Of a stretch of DNA of 64,000 nt, positions 1 to 9,658 are shown one piece after another. The notes beneath the pieces are model-generated. The model saw only the letters and a program-made list of their open reading frames with translations, ran no database searches and was not told the DNA's origin. Location: contig CAMAXX010000008.1 in NCBI GenBank assembly GCA_945862435.1, positions 29,623 through 93,622 on the forward strand, written 5' to 3'. Source of the DNA: Pseudorhodobacter antarcticus (GTDB taxonomy: Bacteria > Pseudomonadota > Alphaproteobacteria > Rhodobacterales > Rhodobacteraceae). The number at the start of each line of letters is the position of its first letter. The first letter of the stretch is position 1. The position numbers were made by a program, and so were the translations under genes.

Positions 1-328
1 GGGTAATTGCCTCGGGCGAGGGTAGGTCAATCGGCACTGTGATAAACGCCGATTTGATCTGCGCGGGCGGCATGAACAGGATGATCTTGGCCACAGTAAT
101 GCTGGATACGACCACATCATGCAGGACTAGCCCGATATAGCCCAGCAGCGCCATAGGGCGCACAAGGCGGGGGCGCTCGGGCCAATAGGCGGCGCTTATA
201 TGGGGTATCGCGATGGCCAAAATCGTGGCCATCACAAAACTGCCCACGGCCAGCTTATTAACCAGCAGCATCCATAAAATGCCAAGGGTCAGGGACAGGT
301 AAGGATGAGGGAATATCTTGCGTATCAT
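1..328 (-). CDS. mrpE: Mrp/Pha monovalent cation/H+ antiporter subunit E (partial)
   Basis: This is the N-terminal part of the small membrane subunit E of the multi-subunit Na+(K+)/H+ antiporter; the C-terminus lies beyond the left edge. Reading on the minus strand from ATG at 328, the protein begins MIRKIFPHPYLSLTLGIL and continues through two hydrophobic segments and the family-typical stretch with IGLVLHDVVVSS. The start codon overlaps the stop of subunit D in an ATGA, which indicates translational coupling. In the family, MrpE supports assembly and activity of the complex rather than forming the ion path. Subunits F and G are expected beyond the edge. Confidence 0.9.
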   Translation of the reverse strand, partial: MIRKIFPHPYLSLTLGILWMLLVNKLAVGSFVMATILAIAIPHISAAYWPERPRLVRPMALLGYIGLVLHDVVVSSITVAKIILFMPPAQIKSAFITVPIDLPSPEAIT

Positions 329-1827
329 GGGGCCACCTCTGGCAATGACTGCACATTGATATAGGCCTGCGGGGCCATCAGATCATCCGCAGTAACGACC
401 AGCCAATCCGCCACGGGGGCGGCAAGCAGGCTTAGCGCGATCATCGTTGCAACCAGTGCAAAGATGGCGGCAAAGGCGATCGGCTGGGCGGGGTGTTTTG
501 GGACGGCCAGCGCGGGATCAACCCGCCAGAACAACGCCGATCCCGCACGCGCGAAGCCAACCATGGTGACAAGCGTTCCAAGCAAAATCGCACTCCATGC
601 CACAGGGGCAGGCGCAGACAATGCCTGCAAAACCTGAATTTTACCGACAAAGCCAGATAGGGGCGGCAGGCCCACCATGGCCACAGACGCCACCATGAAC
701 AGGCCAGCAATCAGCCCGCCTTGCGCCATTTTGGGCCCAGCCTGAGCCAGATCATCGCCGCCGCGCCGCGCGGTGATGGTATCCACCAACAAAAACAACG
801 TGGCGGCGGCCAAGGCGGAATGCACAACATAATACAGCGCCGCCGCCAGCGGGGGCGCTGTGAACTGCGACAAGGCCAAGACGACCACCCCCATCGACCC
901 GATGATTGCGAACCCCACAAGAGATGCAAGGCGCGGTGCCGCCAAAACGCCAAGCGCGCCCACTGCAATGCCCATCAGGCCCGCGGCCCATAGGATATCG
1001 CCCCAAAGCGCGCCCGTGGCCGCTAAGCTGGGCGGAAACACCAACGTGCCAAAGCGGATCATCGCATAGGCGCCCAGTTTGGTCATAACAGCAAATAGGG
1101 CAGCCACAGGGGCGGGGGCCGCCGAATAGCTGCGCGGCAGCCAAAATTGCAGCGGAACCAGCGCCGCCTTAATGGCAAAGACCACCAGCAGCAGCGCCGC
1201 CGACAACCGGATCAGCGCGGCATCTTCGGGCGGCATACGGGGCAGTTTTTGCGCCAAATCGGCCATGTTCAGCGTGCCTGAAATGGCATAAATCGTCGCC
1301 AGCGCGAACAAAAACACAGTCGATCCCAGCAGGTTAAATGCCACATATTGCAAACCTGCGCGCATCCGCTCGGCCCCGCCGCTATGGACCATCAGCCCGT
1401 AAGAGGCGATGAGCAGCACTTCGAAAAACACAAACAGGTTAAAGGCATCGGCCGTTAGAAACGCGCCGTTTAGCCCCATCAGTTGAAACATAAACAGCGG
1501 ATGAAAATTCTTCCCGCGCCGATCCCAGCCAGTTGCCAGCACATAGACCATGACCACGCCAGCCAGCCCCGCAACCAGCGCCAGCATCAGGGCGGATAAT
1601 CGATCTAGCACCAGCACAATGCCAAAAGGCGCGGGCCAATTGCCCAGAAAATACGGCGTCGGCCCAAGGCTTGCCTGCGCCAAATTATACACTGCCAGCG
1701 CAATCAACCCCGCAAGCGCCAGCCCTGACCCAAATTTCTGAAACGCAGGCTTTCGTGCAAACAGCACCATAAACCCCGCCATCACAGCAGGCAGGATAAC
1801 GGGCAAAATAACAAAATGCGCCGTCAT
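325..1827 (-). CDS. mrpD: Mrp/Pha antiporter subunit D
   Basis: A 500-residue polytopic membrane protein of the proton-translocating NuoM/NuoN/MrpD family. About 14 hydrophobic segments are visible. It has the conserved Lys-containing segment (FAIKAALVPLQFWLPRSY, roughly residues 215-232) and the later motif PLSGFVGKIQVL, both typical of MrpD and the homologous complex I subunits. It exchanges Na+ or K+ for protons as part of the Mrp complex in the cytoplasmic membrane. The gene overlaps subunit C upstream and subunit E downstream by 4 bases each, so A-C-D-E form one tight operon. Its length matches the family. Confidence 0.95.
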   Translation of the reverse strand: MTAHFVILPVILPAVMAGFMVLFARKPAFQKFGSGLALAGLIALAVYNLAQASLGPTPYFLGNWPAPFGIVLVLDRLSALMLALVAGLAGVVMVYVLATGWDRRGKNFHPLFMFQLMGLNGAFLTADAFNLFVFFEVLLIASYGLMVHSGGAERMRAGLQYVAFNLLGSTVFLFALATIYAISGTLNMADLAQKLPRMPPEDAALIRLSAALLLVVFAIKAALVPLQFWLPRSYSAAPAPVAALFAVMTKLGAYAMIRFGTLVFPPSLAATGALWGDILWAAGLMGIAVGALGVLAAPRLASLVGFAIIGSMGVVVLALSQFTAPPLAAALYYVVHSALAAATLFLLVDTITARRGGDDLAQAGPKMAQGGLIAGLFMVASVAMVGLPPLSGFVGKIQVLQALSAPAPVAWSAILLGTLVTMVGFARAGSALFWRVDPALAVPKHPAQPIAFAAIFALVATMIALSLLAAPVADWLVVTADDLMAPQAYINVQSLPEVAP

Positions 1828-2147
1828 TGCCCGCCCCCATCCGCGCTGTCATCGCCCTTGTGCAGAAAGCTGCCCAAAGCCAGCATCAAGATCACCGCCG
1901 TCATACCAAAGGAAATCACAATGGCCGTCAGCACAAGGGCTTGTGGTAATGGATCGATTGGGACTGCGCCCATACCAATGATGGGCGGCGCATTCAGCGC
2001 CACGCGGCCCGAAATGAAGATGAAAATATTCACCGCATAAGACAGCAGCGACAGGCCCAAAATCACAGGAAATGTGCGCCGTTGCAGCATCAGAAACACC
2101 CCGCCCGATGTTAATGCGCCAATGATTAAAGCAAGCAGAGCCTCCAT
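1824..2147 (-). CDS. mrpC: Mrp/Pha antiporter subunit C
   Basis: A 107-residue, three-helix membrane protein homologous to NuoK. It begins MEALLALIIGALTSGGVFLM and includes the conserved loop with DPLPQALVLTAIVIS, a hallmark of MrpC/MnhC. It is a structural subunit of the Na+(K+)/H+ antiporter. The ATG directly abuts the stop codon of the A/B gene and its own stop overlaps the start of subunit D, consistent with co-translation. Confidence 0.94.
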   Translation of the reverse strand: MEALLALIIGALTSGGVFLMLQRRTFPVILGLSLLSYAVNIFIFISGRVALNAPPIIGMGAVPIDPLPQALVLTAIVISFGMTAVILMLALGSFLHKGDDSADGGGQ

Positions 2148-4985
2148 TTATTGCCCCCCTTTTTTCAATGGCGTACGTGTTGTTTTTGGGGCGGCGTCGC
2201 CCCGCACCTGCCCAAGTTGCGCAAGGCTGGCCAGCGCCATCATCACCGCGCCCAAAACGCACAGAAACACGCCCAAATCAAACAACGCCGCAGTGGCCAC
2301 TTCAAACTTTTCCAGCGGCCAAAGCGTGACATAACCATAGTTCGACGTCAGGAAGGGCCGCCCTGCAACCCAACTGCCAATACCTGTGGCAGAGGCAATC
2401 AGCACCCCTGCCCCGATCAAACTGTGGTAGTTGATCCGCCCACGCGACATGCTAACCGCATGGCCAGACGCAATAAATTGCAGCAAGAACGCAATTGCAA
2501 ATATCAGCCCCGCCACAAAGCCGCCGCCAGGCAGGTTATGCCCGCGCAAATACAGATAGACCCCGATCAGCATACCAATTGGCAACAAGAACCCCGTGGC
2601 CACTGCCAGCATCATTGGGTTCGGATCGCCCGCGCGCCCAACCATCGGAAACATCGGTTCCAGCCGCGCGCGCACATTTGGCGCGGCAAGCAGGCCTTGC
2701 GCCACAGCCGCTATAATAAGCGCAGCAATGCCCAAGACGATAATCTCGCCGTAGGTATCATAGCCACGAAAATCAACGATGATGGTATTGACCGCATTCG
2801 TGCCCCCCGCGCCTGGTTTTGATTGCGCCAAATGAAACGCGGAAATCGCAGGAAATGCCGCATCGCGCAGCATCAGCGTATAGGCCAGCGCCCCCGTCGT
2901 CAGCCCCACCGCACCCGCAATCGCCGCCGCACCAAAGCGCTGAAGAAACCCAACCTCGCGCGGGGTGGTTTTTGGCAGGATATTTAGGGCAAGCAGCATC
3001 AAAATAACGGTCACCACCTCGACTGTGATTTGCGTAAGAGCAAGATCGGGCGCAGATAAATAGGCAAAGCCAATGGAAATGATAAGCCCGACGACCCCGA
3101 CATACAGCAGCGCCAGCATCCGCTGCGCGTGGCGCACAACAGCAAGCGTCAACACAACCAGCAGCACCCCGCCCAAGACCAATGCACCAAATGACAGCGG
3201 CGTGGCCGGGCGCGTGGAGGGGCCCAAAACCTGCCCCCAAATGGCAAAGGCAGTGACGGCCAGAATGGTACTAAACCCAATTGCCATATTGCGGCTAAGC
3301 GCCCCATCGTGCAGGCGCAAAACAGACGCGCGCGCAGCCCAAATCATCCCGCCAAGCCCTGCCTCAAAGGCGCGCTTGCCACCCTCGCGCGGCGCGCCAT
3401 TCCACACGGCCCGCAGTTTGGGATACAGGCCCAGCAGCAGCGCGCCGCCGCCAAAGGCCGCAATCGACATCCACAGTCCAGGGCTGGCCAGACCATGCCA
3501 ATGGTAAATCTTCACCTCGGCAACCTGCCCCATGGCGGCACTTGCGGCCAATTCCACCAGCCAGCCAGCACTGGTCATCGGCGCAAACCCGATCAGTGCG
3601 ACCAGCGCCACCAAAATCGCCGGCGGCAGCCACAGGCCAAGGCCTGCTTCGTGCACATCCTTTAAAGCTGGCTTTTCTGGCCCAAAAAACACCCCTCCGA
3701 CAAAGCGAAACGCGTAGGCGAGAGAAAACATTGCCCCCAAAGTGGCCAGCAGCGGCACGGCCCAAGCGGCCCCTGCCCAAACCGTATGCGCTGCTTCTTC
3801 CAGCGCCATTTCTTTGGACAAGAACCCGTTTAAGGGCGGCACCCCTGCCATAGACGCCGCAGCGATCAGCGCCAGCGCAAAGCTGATCGGCATGGCGCGG
3901 CGCAGGCCCCCTAGTGCGGTGATATCGCGGGCATGCGCGCTATGATCGACAATCCCCGCGATCATAAACAAAGGCGCCTTAAAGCTGGCATGGGCAATGA
4001 TGTGGAACACGGCAACAACCAGCGCCTCGCGCGTGCCAAGGCCCAGCAGAAAGGTAATCAGCCCCAAGTGGCTGATGGTGGAAAAAGCCAAAATCGCCTT
4101 TAGATCATCTTTAAACAGCGCCACTTTGGCGGCGTAAACCATGGTCAGCAAACCCGTTGTCGCGACGATGTAAAACCACGCATCCGTGCCCGCGAGCACG
4201 GGCCAAAGCCGCGCCAGCAAAAACAGCCCCGCCTTGACCATTGTTGCCGAATGCAAATAGGCCGATACTGGCGTAGGTGCGGCCATGGCATGGGGCAGCC
4301 AGAAATGAAACGGCATCTGCGCCGATTTGGCAAACGCGCCCAGCGCAATAAGAATAAGCGCGGGCAAATACAGCGGGCTGGACTGAATCAGATCGGCCTT
4401 GGTCAAAATCACAGACAGATCAAAACTGCCCGCAATTTGCCCCAAAATCAGCAGCCCCGCAAACAGGGCAAGCCCGCCTGCCCCCGTAACCGCCAGCGCC
4501 ATGCGCGCGCCGCTGCGGGCCTGCGCATCATGGGCCCAATAGCCAATCAGCAAGAAAGACGTCAGCGTGGTAAGTTCCCAAAAAACAAGCAAAAGCAGTA
4601 TGTTATCGGAAATAGCAATCCCCAGCATCGCGCCTTGGAACAGCAGCAAAAACACCATAAAGCGTGCAAAGGGGTCATTCTCGCTTAGGTAAAACCGCGC
4701 ATAAATGATAATCAGCATACCAATGCCAAGGATCAGCACGGCGAACAAAAACCCAAGCCCATCCAGCATAAAGTTTGCATTTAAGCCCGCGCTTGGCAGC
4801 CATGCCATTTGGGCAAAAACCACTTGCCCCGCATTGATCGCAGGCAGATGGCCCAGCACAGCCACCAGCGCGGTGGCCGTGCAGCCCCCCGCAGCCAGCG
4901 CCACGGCGTTTTTGCCAAAGCGCGCCATAGCACCAATAATTAAGGCACCCAAAAACGGCAACGCAGATAGCAAGAACAAAGACAT
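2148..4985 (-). CDS. mrpA: Mrp/Pha antiporter fused subunits A and B
   Basis: A large membrane protein of about 945 residues, homologous to NuoL. The first ~500 residues form the antiporter-like channel with conserved motifs LLVFWELTTLTSFLLIGYW and FAKSAQMPFHFWLPHAM. The C-terminal ~140 residues, with YLRGHNLPGGGFVAGLIFA, form an MnhB domain, so separate mrpB is absent, as in the PhaAB of rhizobia. It is the first gene of the operon and probably carries the main ion path for pH or sodium homeostasis. An in-frame GTG lies two codons upstream of the chosen ATG at 4985; either could initiate. Confidence 0.95.
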   Translation of the reverse strand: MSLFLLSALPFLGALIIGAMARFGKNAVALAAGGCTATALVAVLGHLPAINAGQVVFAQMAWLPSAGLNANFMLDGLGFLFAVLILGIGMLIIIYARFYLSENDPFARFMVFLLLFQGAMLGIAISDNILLLLVFWELTTLTSFLLIGYWAHDAQARSGARMALAVTGAGGLALFAGLLILGQIAGSFDLSVILTKADLIQSSPLYLPALILIALGAFAKSAQMPFHFWLPHAMAAPTPVSAYLHSATMVKAGLFLLARLWPVLAGTDAWFYIVATTGLLTMVYAAKVALFKDDLKAILAFSTISHLGLITFLLGLGTREALVVAVFHIIAHASFKAPLFMIAGIVDHSAHARDITALGGLRRAMPISFALALIAAASMAGVPPLNGFLSKEMALEEAAHTVWAGAAWAVPLLATLGAMFSLAYAFRFVGGVFFGPEKPALKDVHEAGLGLWLPPAILVALVALIGFAPMTSAGWLVELAASAAMGQVAEVKIYHWHGLASPGLWMSIAAFGGGALLLGLYPKLRAVWNGAPREGGKRAFEAGLGGMIWAARASVLRLHDGALSRNMAIGFSTILAVTAFAIWGQVLGPSTRPATPLSFGALVLGGVLLVVLTLAVVRHAQRMLALLYVGVVGLIISIGFAYLSAPDLALTQITVEVVTVILMLLALNILPKTTPREVGFLQRFGAAAIAGAVGLTTGALAYTLMLRDAAFPAISAFHLAQSKPGAGGTNAVNTIIVDFRGYDTYGEIIVLGIAALIIAAVAQGLLAAPNVRARLEPMFPMVGRAGDPNPMMLAVATGFLLPIGMLIGVYLYLRGHNLPGGGFVAGLIFAIAFLLQFIASGHAVSMSRGRINYHSLIGAGVLIASATGIGSWVAGRPFLTSNYGYVTLWPLEKFEVATAALFDLGVFLCVLGAVMMALASLAQLGQVRGDAAPKTTRTPLKKGGQ

Positions 4986-5051
4986 GCGCACGCTACCCCA
5001 ATTGTTGAAATCGAAACCTGCACTTGCGCACTGGTAAATTGCAACCGAAGG

Positions 5052-5660
5052 TTACAGCCCCTTCATATCCGCAATCAGCCCATCAATATCGCCATTGCGA
5101 TTGTCCAGCATCGCGCCAATCTCGGTGCGTTCAGACGCAAGTAGGTTGATACCTTCGATGATGATATTGAAGAACAAGTTCTTGCCCGATTTATCAGAAA
5201 CATGCCAACGGACATCGAACGGCGTTTCGCCTTGCAGGGCAACCATCGTTTTCACTTCGAAATAGCTTTTGACGGGTTGAGCATCGATCACTTCGATCTT
5301 GCCGCCAATAAATTCGCGGAAACGGCGGCCATATTTCGCGCTGATATAGCTTTGGAACGCCCCAGTGAAGGCCGACAACTGCGCGGGCGAGGCCGATTTG
5401 GCCGCAACGCCCAGCACCGAACGCGCAATCACGGGAACATCCGCATAGCGACCAAAAATCCGTTCAAAATCTTTAATCATGGCGCCCAAGTCTTTGCCCG
5501 AATTGATCACGCCATTGATATCGGCTACGACCTTATCGATCAGTTGTTGCGATTGCTCGGCTGTCAAGGCCAGCGCCGGCATCGGCAGGGCAAATGCGAC
5601 CGAGCCCATGGCAAAACCTGCAGCAAAACGGCGACGGGTTAGGGTTGATTTATTCTGCAT
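5052..5660 (-). CDS. mlaC: MlaC/Ttg2D-type phospholipid-binding protein
   Basis: A 202-residue exported protein with a twin-arginine-like signal (LTRRRFAAGFAMGS and a hydrophobic stretch ending PALA, about residue 32). The body matches the MlaC/Ttg2 family: an N-terminal helical part with GAMIKDFERIFGRYADVP and a later beta region with VRWHVSDKSGKNLFFNIIIE. MlaC carries phospholipids across the periplasm between MlaA at the outer membrane and the inner-membrane MlaFEDB transporter. The gene overlaps mlaA by 11 bases, so the two are coupled. The MlaFEDB genes are not in this window. Confidence 0.88.
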   Translation of the reverse strand: MQNKSTLTRRRFAAGFAMGSVAFALPMPALALTAEQSQQLIDKVVADINGVINSGKDLGAMIKDFERIFGRYADVPVIARSVLGVAAKSASPAQLSAFTGAFQSYISAKYGRRFREFIGGKIEVIDAQPVKSYFEVKTMVALQGETPFDVRWHVSDKSGKNLFFNIIIEGINLLASERTEIGAMLDNRNGDIDGLIADMKGL

Positions 5661-6414
5661 AGGGATCCTCGAATTGATCTAAAGACGCGGCATCACCCGC
5701 GGTTTGGCCCAGTTGAAAACGACGGTTTTGCAAATACAAAATGCGCGCCTGCGCATAGCTGTCTGCACTGCCATACAGGATACTATCAACCGTTTCCACA
5801 TAGCGTCCGCGATCCACCACCTTGGACGCAGCCCCTGCCACAGTGCCGATATAGCTGTCAGGTGGCGGAAGCAATATTTGCATTGGATTGATAGCGATAT
5901 CCACAATCAGCCCCGACAAATCGCGCGTTGTGGTCGGGCCAATCACGGGCGGCTCTAGATACTGGCCTTCGCCAAAGCCCCAAACATGCAGCGTCTCGCC
6001 AAAATCTGTGTCTTTGCCCGTCACGCCCATGGCGGTGGCGGGGTCAAAAATGCCGCCAATGCCGATGGTGGTATTGATCACAAAGCGCAAAGTATTTTCA
6101 GCCGCGCGGCCAAGGCGCACCTGTAAGACCGAATTCACAATATCGGTCGGGCCCGACAAATTGCGTGCAAAATTGACCACCCCTTGGCTAACAGGCCCAC
6201 CGCCTGGCCGCACAACCGACGTTGCGATGGGGCGCAGAATATATGTATCCAAGCCCAAATTAAACTGATGCACAGACCGGTTAAACTCTTCGCCCGGATC
6301 ATTTATTTGTGCAGGCACAGGCGGCGCAGTGCAGCCAGCCAGCAGCCCCGCAGCCACAGCCAGGGGCAAAAACACCAGCCTTAGGCCAAATACTGTCATT
6401 TCCTTAACCTTCAT
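5650..6414 (-). CDS. mlaA: MlaA (VacJ) outer-membrane lipoprotein
   Basis: A 254-residue lipoprotein that removes misplaced phospholipids from the outer leaflet of the outer membrane together with MlaC. The N-terminus has a signal with lipobox LLAGC. The body has VacJ signatures: EEFNRSVHQFNLGLDTYILRP, FARNLSGPTDIVNSVLQ, and IGGIFDPATAMGV. The start at 6414 was chosen because it gives a proper lipoprotein signal; the open frame extends 15 codons further upstream, but those residues are not signal-like, and an ATG five codons downstream (6399) is also possible. It is followed by mlaC in an overlapping pair. Confidence 0.9.
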   Translation of the reverse strand: MKVKEMTVFGLRLVFLPLAVAAGLLAGCTAPPVPAQINDPGEEFNRSVHQFNLGLDTYILRPIATSVVRPGGGPVSQGVVNFARNLSGPTDIVNSVLQVRLGRAAENTLRFVINTTIGIGGIFDPATAMGVTGKDTDFGETLHVWGFGEGQYLEPPVIGPTTTRDLSGLIVDIAINPMQILLPPPDSYIGTVAGAASKVVDRGRYVETVDSILYGSADSYAQARILYLQNRRFQLGQTAGDAASLDQFEDPYAE

Positions 6415-6613
6415 CAGACATCGTCCCTGCAAACAGCGCTCGCTGCCAAACCACGGCAAACTTGCGCATTGTTTGCCCCAATCTAGTGCTTTGTTGCAGC
6501 GCCATCAACCGCAACTCGCGGGCGCGACAGAAACATGGAAAAATACTTGCGTATCGGCTATAAAATGGTCACCACAACACAACATGTTTAAATCGTAGCA
6601 GTGGAGCTTAGAT
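6415..6613. promoter_or_regulatory. Divergent promoter region between mlaA and the type I secretion genes
   Basis: A 199-base non-coding stretch separating mlaA (minus) from the secretion ATPase (plus). It must hold both promoters. It contains AT-rich blocks around 6540-6600, unlike the flanking coding DNA. No clear operator repeat was seen. The secretion gene has a purine-rich GTGGAG about eight bases before its TTG start. Confidence 0.4.
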
Positions 6614-8350
6614 TTGGCCAATATTGACACCAAACGCGGGCGGCTAGAACTGTTTGCCGCCCAAAGTGGGCAGGCTCCTTTGCTGTGGGCGACTTTGGCC
6701 TTTTCCACAGCCGTTAATCTGCTGCAATTGACTGGCCCTTTGTATATGATGCAGGTCTATGACCGCGTGCTTGGCAGCCAATCAGAGGCGACTTTGGTGG
6801 CGTTGACGGGTCTTATAACAGGTCTGTTTCTGATTATGGGTGTGCTAGAACACGTCCGTGCGCGCGTTTTGGCGCGCGTAGGGGCCAAGGTGCAAGATAA
6901 GCTAGATCGGCGCGTATTCGCCGCCGCCATGCAGCGCCTGACAGTTGCGCCAAATGATCCCAACGCTATGGCGGCCCAGCGCGACCTAGAGGCGGTTCAG
7001 CGGCTTTGGGCATCTTCAACGCTGATCGCCGTGTTTGACGTTCCATGGACGCCTATCTTTATTCTGGCTATTTCGATTTTCCACCCTGCTTTGGGTCTTT
7101 TGGCCCTTTTCGGCGGTGCTTTCTTGGTGACCGTTACCATTTTGAACCAAAAAATGACGGCAAAGCCACAGGCCCGCGTCAATGGCCTGACCATGCAAGC
7201 CGAGCGTGTGTCTGATATGATTAAGCTAGAGGCAGAGCCCGTGCAAGCACTGGGCATGACAGGAGCCGCCTTTGACCGCTGGCAGCAAACCCGTGCAGCC
7301 GCGCTAAAGGAGAGCATTGAGGCGGGCGATTTGGCGGGCAAATTTGCGTCCGTGTCCAAAACATTTCGGCTGTTCCTGCAATCGGCGATACTGGGCCTTG
7401 GCGCATGGTATGTGCTGCAAGGCGAAATGACTGGCGGCGCGATGATTGCGGCCTCGATTCTTATGGGCCGTGCGCTGCAACCCATCGAAATGGCTGTTGG
7501 GCAGTGGCCGATCATTTCCCGCGCGATTGAGGGGTATGAGCGGCTTTCGATCTTGCTGACCATGAGCCCAGAAAAACCGCGCCCCATGAAACTGCCGCGC
7601 CCCCGCGCAGTGCTTGATGTGCAGAACCTAACTGTTGTGCCCCCGGGCGAGCAGCAGGCCGTGCTGCGCATGGTCAACTTTACCCTGAACCCTGGTCAGG
7701 CTTTGGGCGTGATTGGGCCGTCAGGCGCGGGCAAATCAACCTTGGCGCGCGCGCTGATCGGGGTTTGGCAGCCCTCGGGCGGCAAAGTGCGGCTAGATGG
7801 CGCAAGCCTAGAGCAATACGAGACGGATATTCTGGGCAGCTACTTTGGTTATCTGCCCCAGCGCGTTGGCCTGTTCGAGGGGACGATTGGCGAAAACATC
7901 GCCCGCCTGCAACCCAACCCGAGTTCCGATGCCATTGTTTCTGCGGCAAAGCGGGCCGCTGCACATGACATGATTCTGCGGCTGCCCGAAGGCTATGATA
8001 CCAAAGTGTCGGCTTTGGGGGGGCGGCTGTCTGGCGGGCAAATTCAGCGCATCGGCCTTGCCCGCGCGCTGTATGGGGAACCTGTGATTTTGGTGCTGGA
8101 TGAGCCCAACTCGAACCTAGATAATGATGGCACCTTAGCCCTGAACGCGGCCATTCGATCCACCAAAGAGGCGGGCGGCGCGGTGCTAATCATGGCGCAC
8201 CGCCCTGCCGCCATTCAAGAATGCGATCTGCTGCTGGTGATCGAAGACGGCACGCGCCGCGCCTTTGGCCCGCGCGATCAGGTGCTGCGCGATATGGTGA
8301 AAAACCACACCGATATCGTGCGCGCTGCTGGCCCAGGAGGGGTGTCTTAA
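6614..8350 (+). CDS. Type I secretion system permease/ATPase (PrtD family)
   Basis: A 578-residue ABC exporter half-transporter. Residues ~1-300 hold six membrane helices (for example SAVNLLQLTGPLYMMQVYDR in the position typical of PrtD/HlyB-like proteins). The nucleotide-binding domain has Walker A GPSGAGKST, signature LSGGQIQR and Walker B ILVLDEP. It has no N-terminal C39 peptidase domain, so the substrate should carry a C-terminal, uncleaved secretion signal. It starts with TTG preceded by GTGGAG. The stop overlaps the ATG of the membrane fusion protein by one base. Neither a TolC-like partner nor an RTX substrate is visible nearby. Confidence 0.92.
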   Translation: MANIDTKRGRLELFAAQSGQAPLLWATLAFSTAVNLLQLTGPLYMMQVYDRVLGSQSEATLVALTGLITGLFLIMGVLEHVRARVLARVGAKVQDKLDRRVFAAAMQRLTVAPNDPNAMAAQRDLEAVQRLWASSTLIAVFDVPWTPIFILAISIFHPALGLLALFGGAFLVTVTILNQKMTAKPQARVNGLTMQAERVSDMIKLEAEPVQALGMTGAAFDRWQQTRAAALKESIEAGDLAGKFASVSKTFRLFLQSAILGLGAWYVLQGEMTGGAMIAASILMGRALQPIEMAVGQWPIISRAIEGYERLSILLTMSPEKPRPMKLPRPRAVLDVQNLTVVPPGEQQAVLRMVNFTLNPGQALGVIGPSGAGKSTLARALIGVWQPSGGKVRLDGASLEQYETDILGSYFGYLPQRVGLFEGTIGENIARLQPNPSSDAIVSAAKRAAAHDMILRLPEGYDTKVSALGGRLSGGQIQRIGLARALYGEPVILVLDEPNSNLDNDGTLALNAAIRSTKEAGGAVLIMAHRPAAIQECDLLLVIEDGTRRAFGPRDQVLRDMVKNHTDIVRAAGPGGVS

Positions 8351-9648
8351 TGAACGAAGATAAGTGGTCTGCTGCAAAACCCCTGCGCGTGGGGTATATA
8401 ACTTTGGGCCTGCTGGTGTTCGGTTTTGGCGGATGGTCGATGCTGACGAATATTGCGGGCGCGGTCATTGCATCTGGTCAAGTCGAGGTGGAAAACAACC
8501 GCCAAGTCGTGCAGCACCCCGACGGCGGCGTTGTGACCGAAATCAACGTCATCGAGGCACAATCGGTGAAACAAGGCGATATTTTGATCCGTTTGGACGG
8601 CAGCCTTGTCCATTCTGAACTGACGATCGTAGAGGGCCAGCTTTACGAGGCAATGGCCCGCCGCGCCCGCCTAGAGGCCGAGCGCGACGAAGCAGAAGCG
8701 CCGATTTTCCCAGATGAATTGCAACAAGCCGCGGCCAAACAGCCCGAGGTGATGGAGCTACTGGAAGGCCAGCGAAAACTGTTCTTCTCGCGCCTTGATA
8801 CGCTGGATAAACAAACCCAGCAGATGCAAAAGCGCGCGGCGCAAATCGCCGCGCAAACCACGGGGATAGACGCGCAGATCACCGCCCTCAACACGCAGAT
8901 TGGCCTGATTAATCAAGAGATGGCGGATCAGAAAACCCTGCTTGCCAAAGGACTGGCGCAAAACAGCCGCGTGCTGGCGCTGGAACGCGAGGCGGCGCAA
9001 TTGCTGGGGTCGGTGGGCGAGCTGACGTCGTCGCGCGCGCAGAACGAGGGCCGTGGCACAGAGGTGGATCTAGAGCTTTTGCGCCTAGCGGCCCTACGCC
9101 GTGAAGAGGCCAGCACCCAGCTGCGCGACATCGGCCAAAGCGAGCTGGAATTGATCGAACGCCGCGCTGCCCTGCGCGAACGCATCGCGCGGCTGGAAAT
9201 CCGCGCACCAGTATCAGGGCTGGTCTTGGGGCTGCAAGTCACTGGCGCGCAATCGGTGCTGCGCCCTGCTGATCCTGTTTTGTATATCATCCCGCAAGAT
9301 CGCCCCTTAATCATTACCTCTCGTGTTTCACCCATTCATGTGGACGAGGTGCATGTAGGCCAAGACGTGCGGTTGGTGTTTCCTGCCTTTTCCGCGCGCA
9401 CCACGCCAGAAATTCATGGCCATGTCATCAACATCTCGGCAGATGCGATTGTAGATCAGCAATCGGGCGCAACCTATTACCGCGCGCAGATTATTCTGGA
9501 CAAGGGCGAGCAGGAAAAATTGTCCCACGAAACGCTGCTGCCTGGCATGCCTGTAGATGCCTATATTGCGACGGGCGCGCGCACACCGATGGCCTACCTT
9601 TTGAAACCCTTTACCGATTATTTCCGCGCGGCCTTCCGCGAAAGCTAA
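8350..9648 (+). CDS. HlyD-family type I secretion membrane fusion protein (PrtE-like)
   Basis: A 432-residue periplasmic adaptor for the preceding ABC exporter. It has a short cytoplasmic N-terminus, one membrane helix (about residues 16-40, LGLLVFGFGGWSMLTNIAGA), a beta-barrel/lipoyl half (ASGQVEVENNRQVVQHPDGG), a long coiled coil rich in Ala, Glu and Gln (residues ~110-280), and a second lipoyl half with IRAPVSGLVLGLQV. The chosen start at 8350 overlaps the ATPase stop as TAATG. It links the inner-membrane ATPase to an outer-membrane channel encoded elsewhere. Confidence 0.92.
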   Translation: MNEDKWSAAKPLRVGYITLGLLVFGFGGWSMLTNIAGAVIASGQVEVENNRQVVQHPDGGVVTEINVIEAQSVKQGDILIRLDGSLVHSELTIVEGQLYEAMARRARLEAERDEAEAPIFPDELQQAAAKQPEVMELLEGQRKLFFSRLDTLDKQTQQMQKRAAQIAAQTTGIDAQITALNTQIGLINQEMADQKTLLAKGLAQNSRVLALEREAAQLLGSVGELTSSRAQNEGRGTEVDLELLRLAALRREEASTQLRDIGQSELELIERRAALRERIARLEIRAPVSGLVLGLQVTGAQSVLRPADPVLYIIPQDRPLIITSRVSPIHVDEVHVGQDVRLVFPAFSARTTPEIHGHVINISADAIVDQQSGATYYRAQIILDKGEQEKLSHETLLPGMPVDAYIATGARTPMAYLLKPFTDYFRAAFRES

Positions 9649-9658
9649 GGATATTGAA

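Noticed and set aside
2151..2822. Plus-strand frame of 223 codons inside mrpA
   Set aside because: Shadow of the antiporter gene with composition typical of antisense GC-rich frames.
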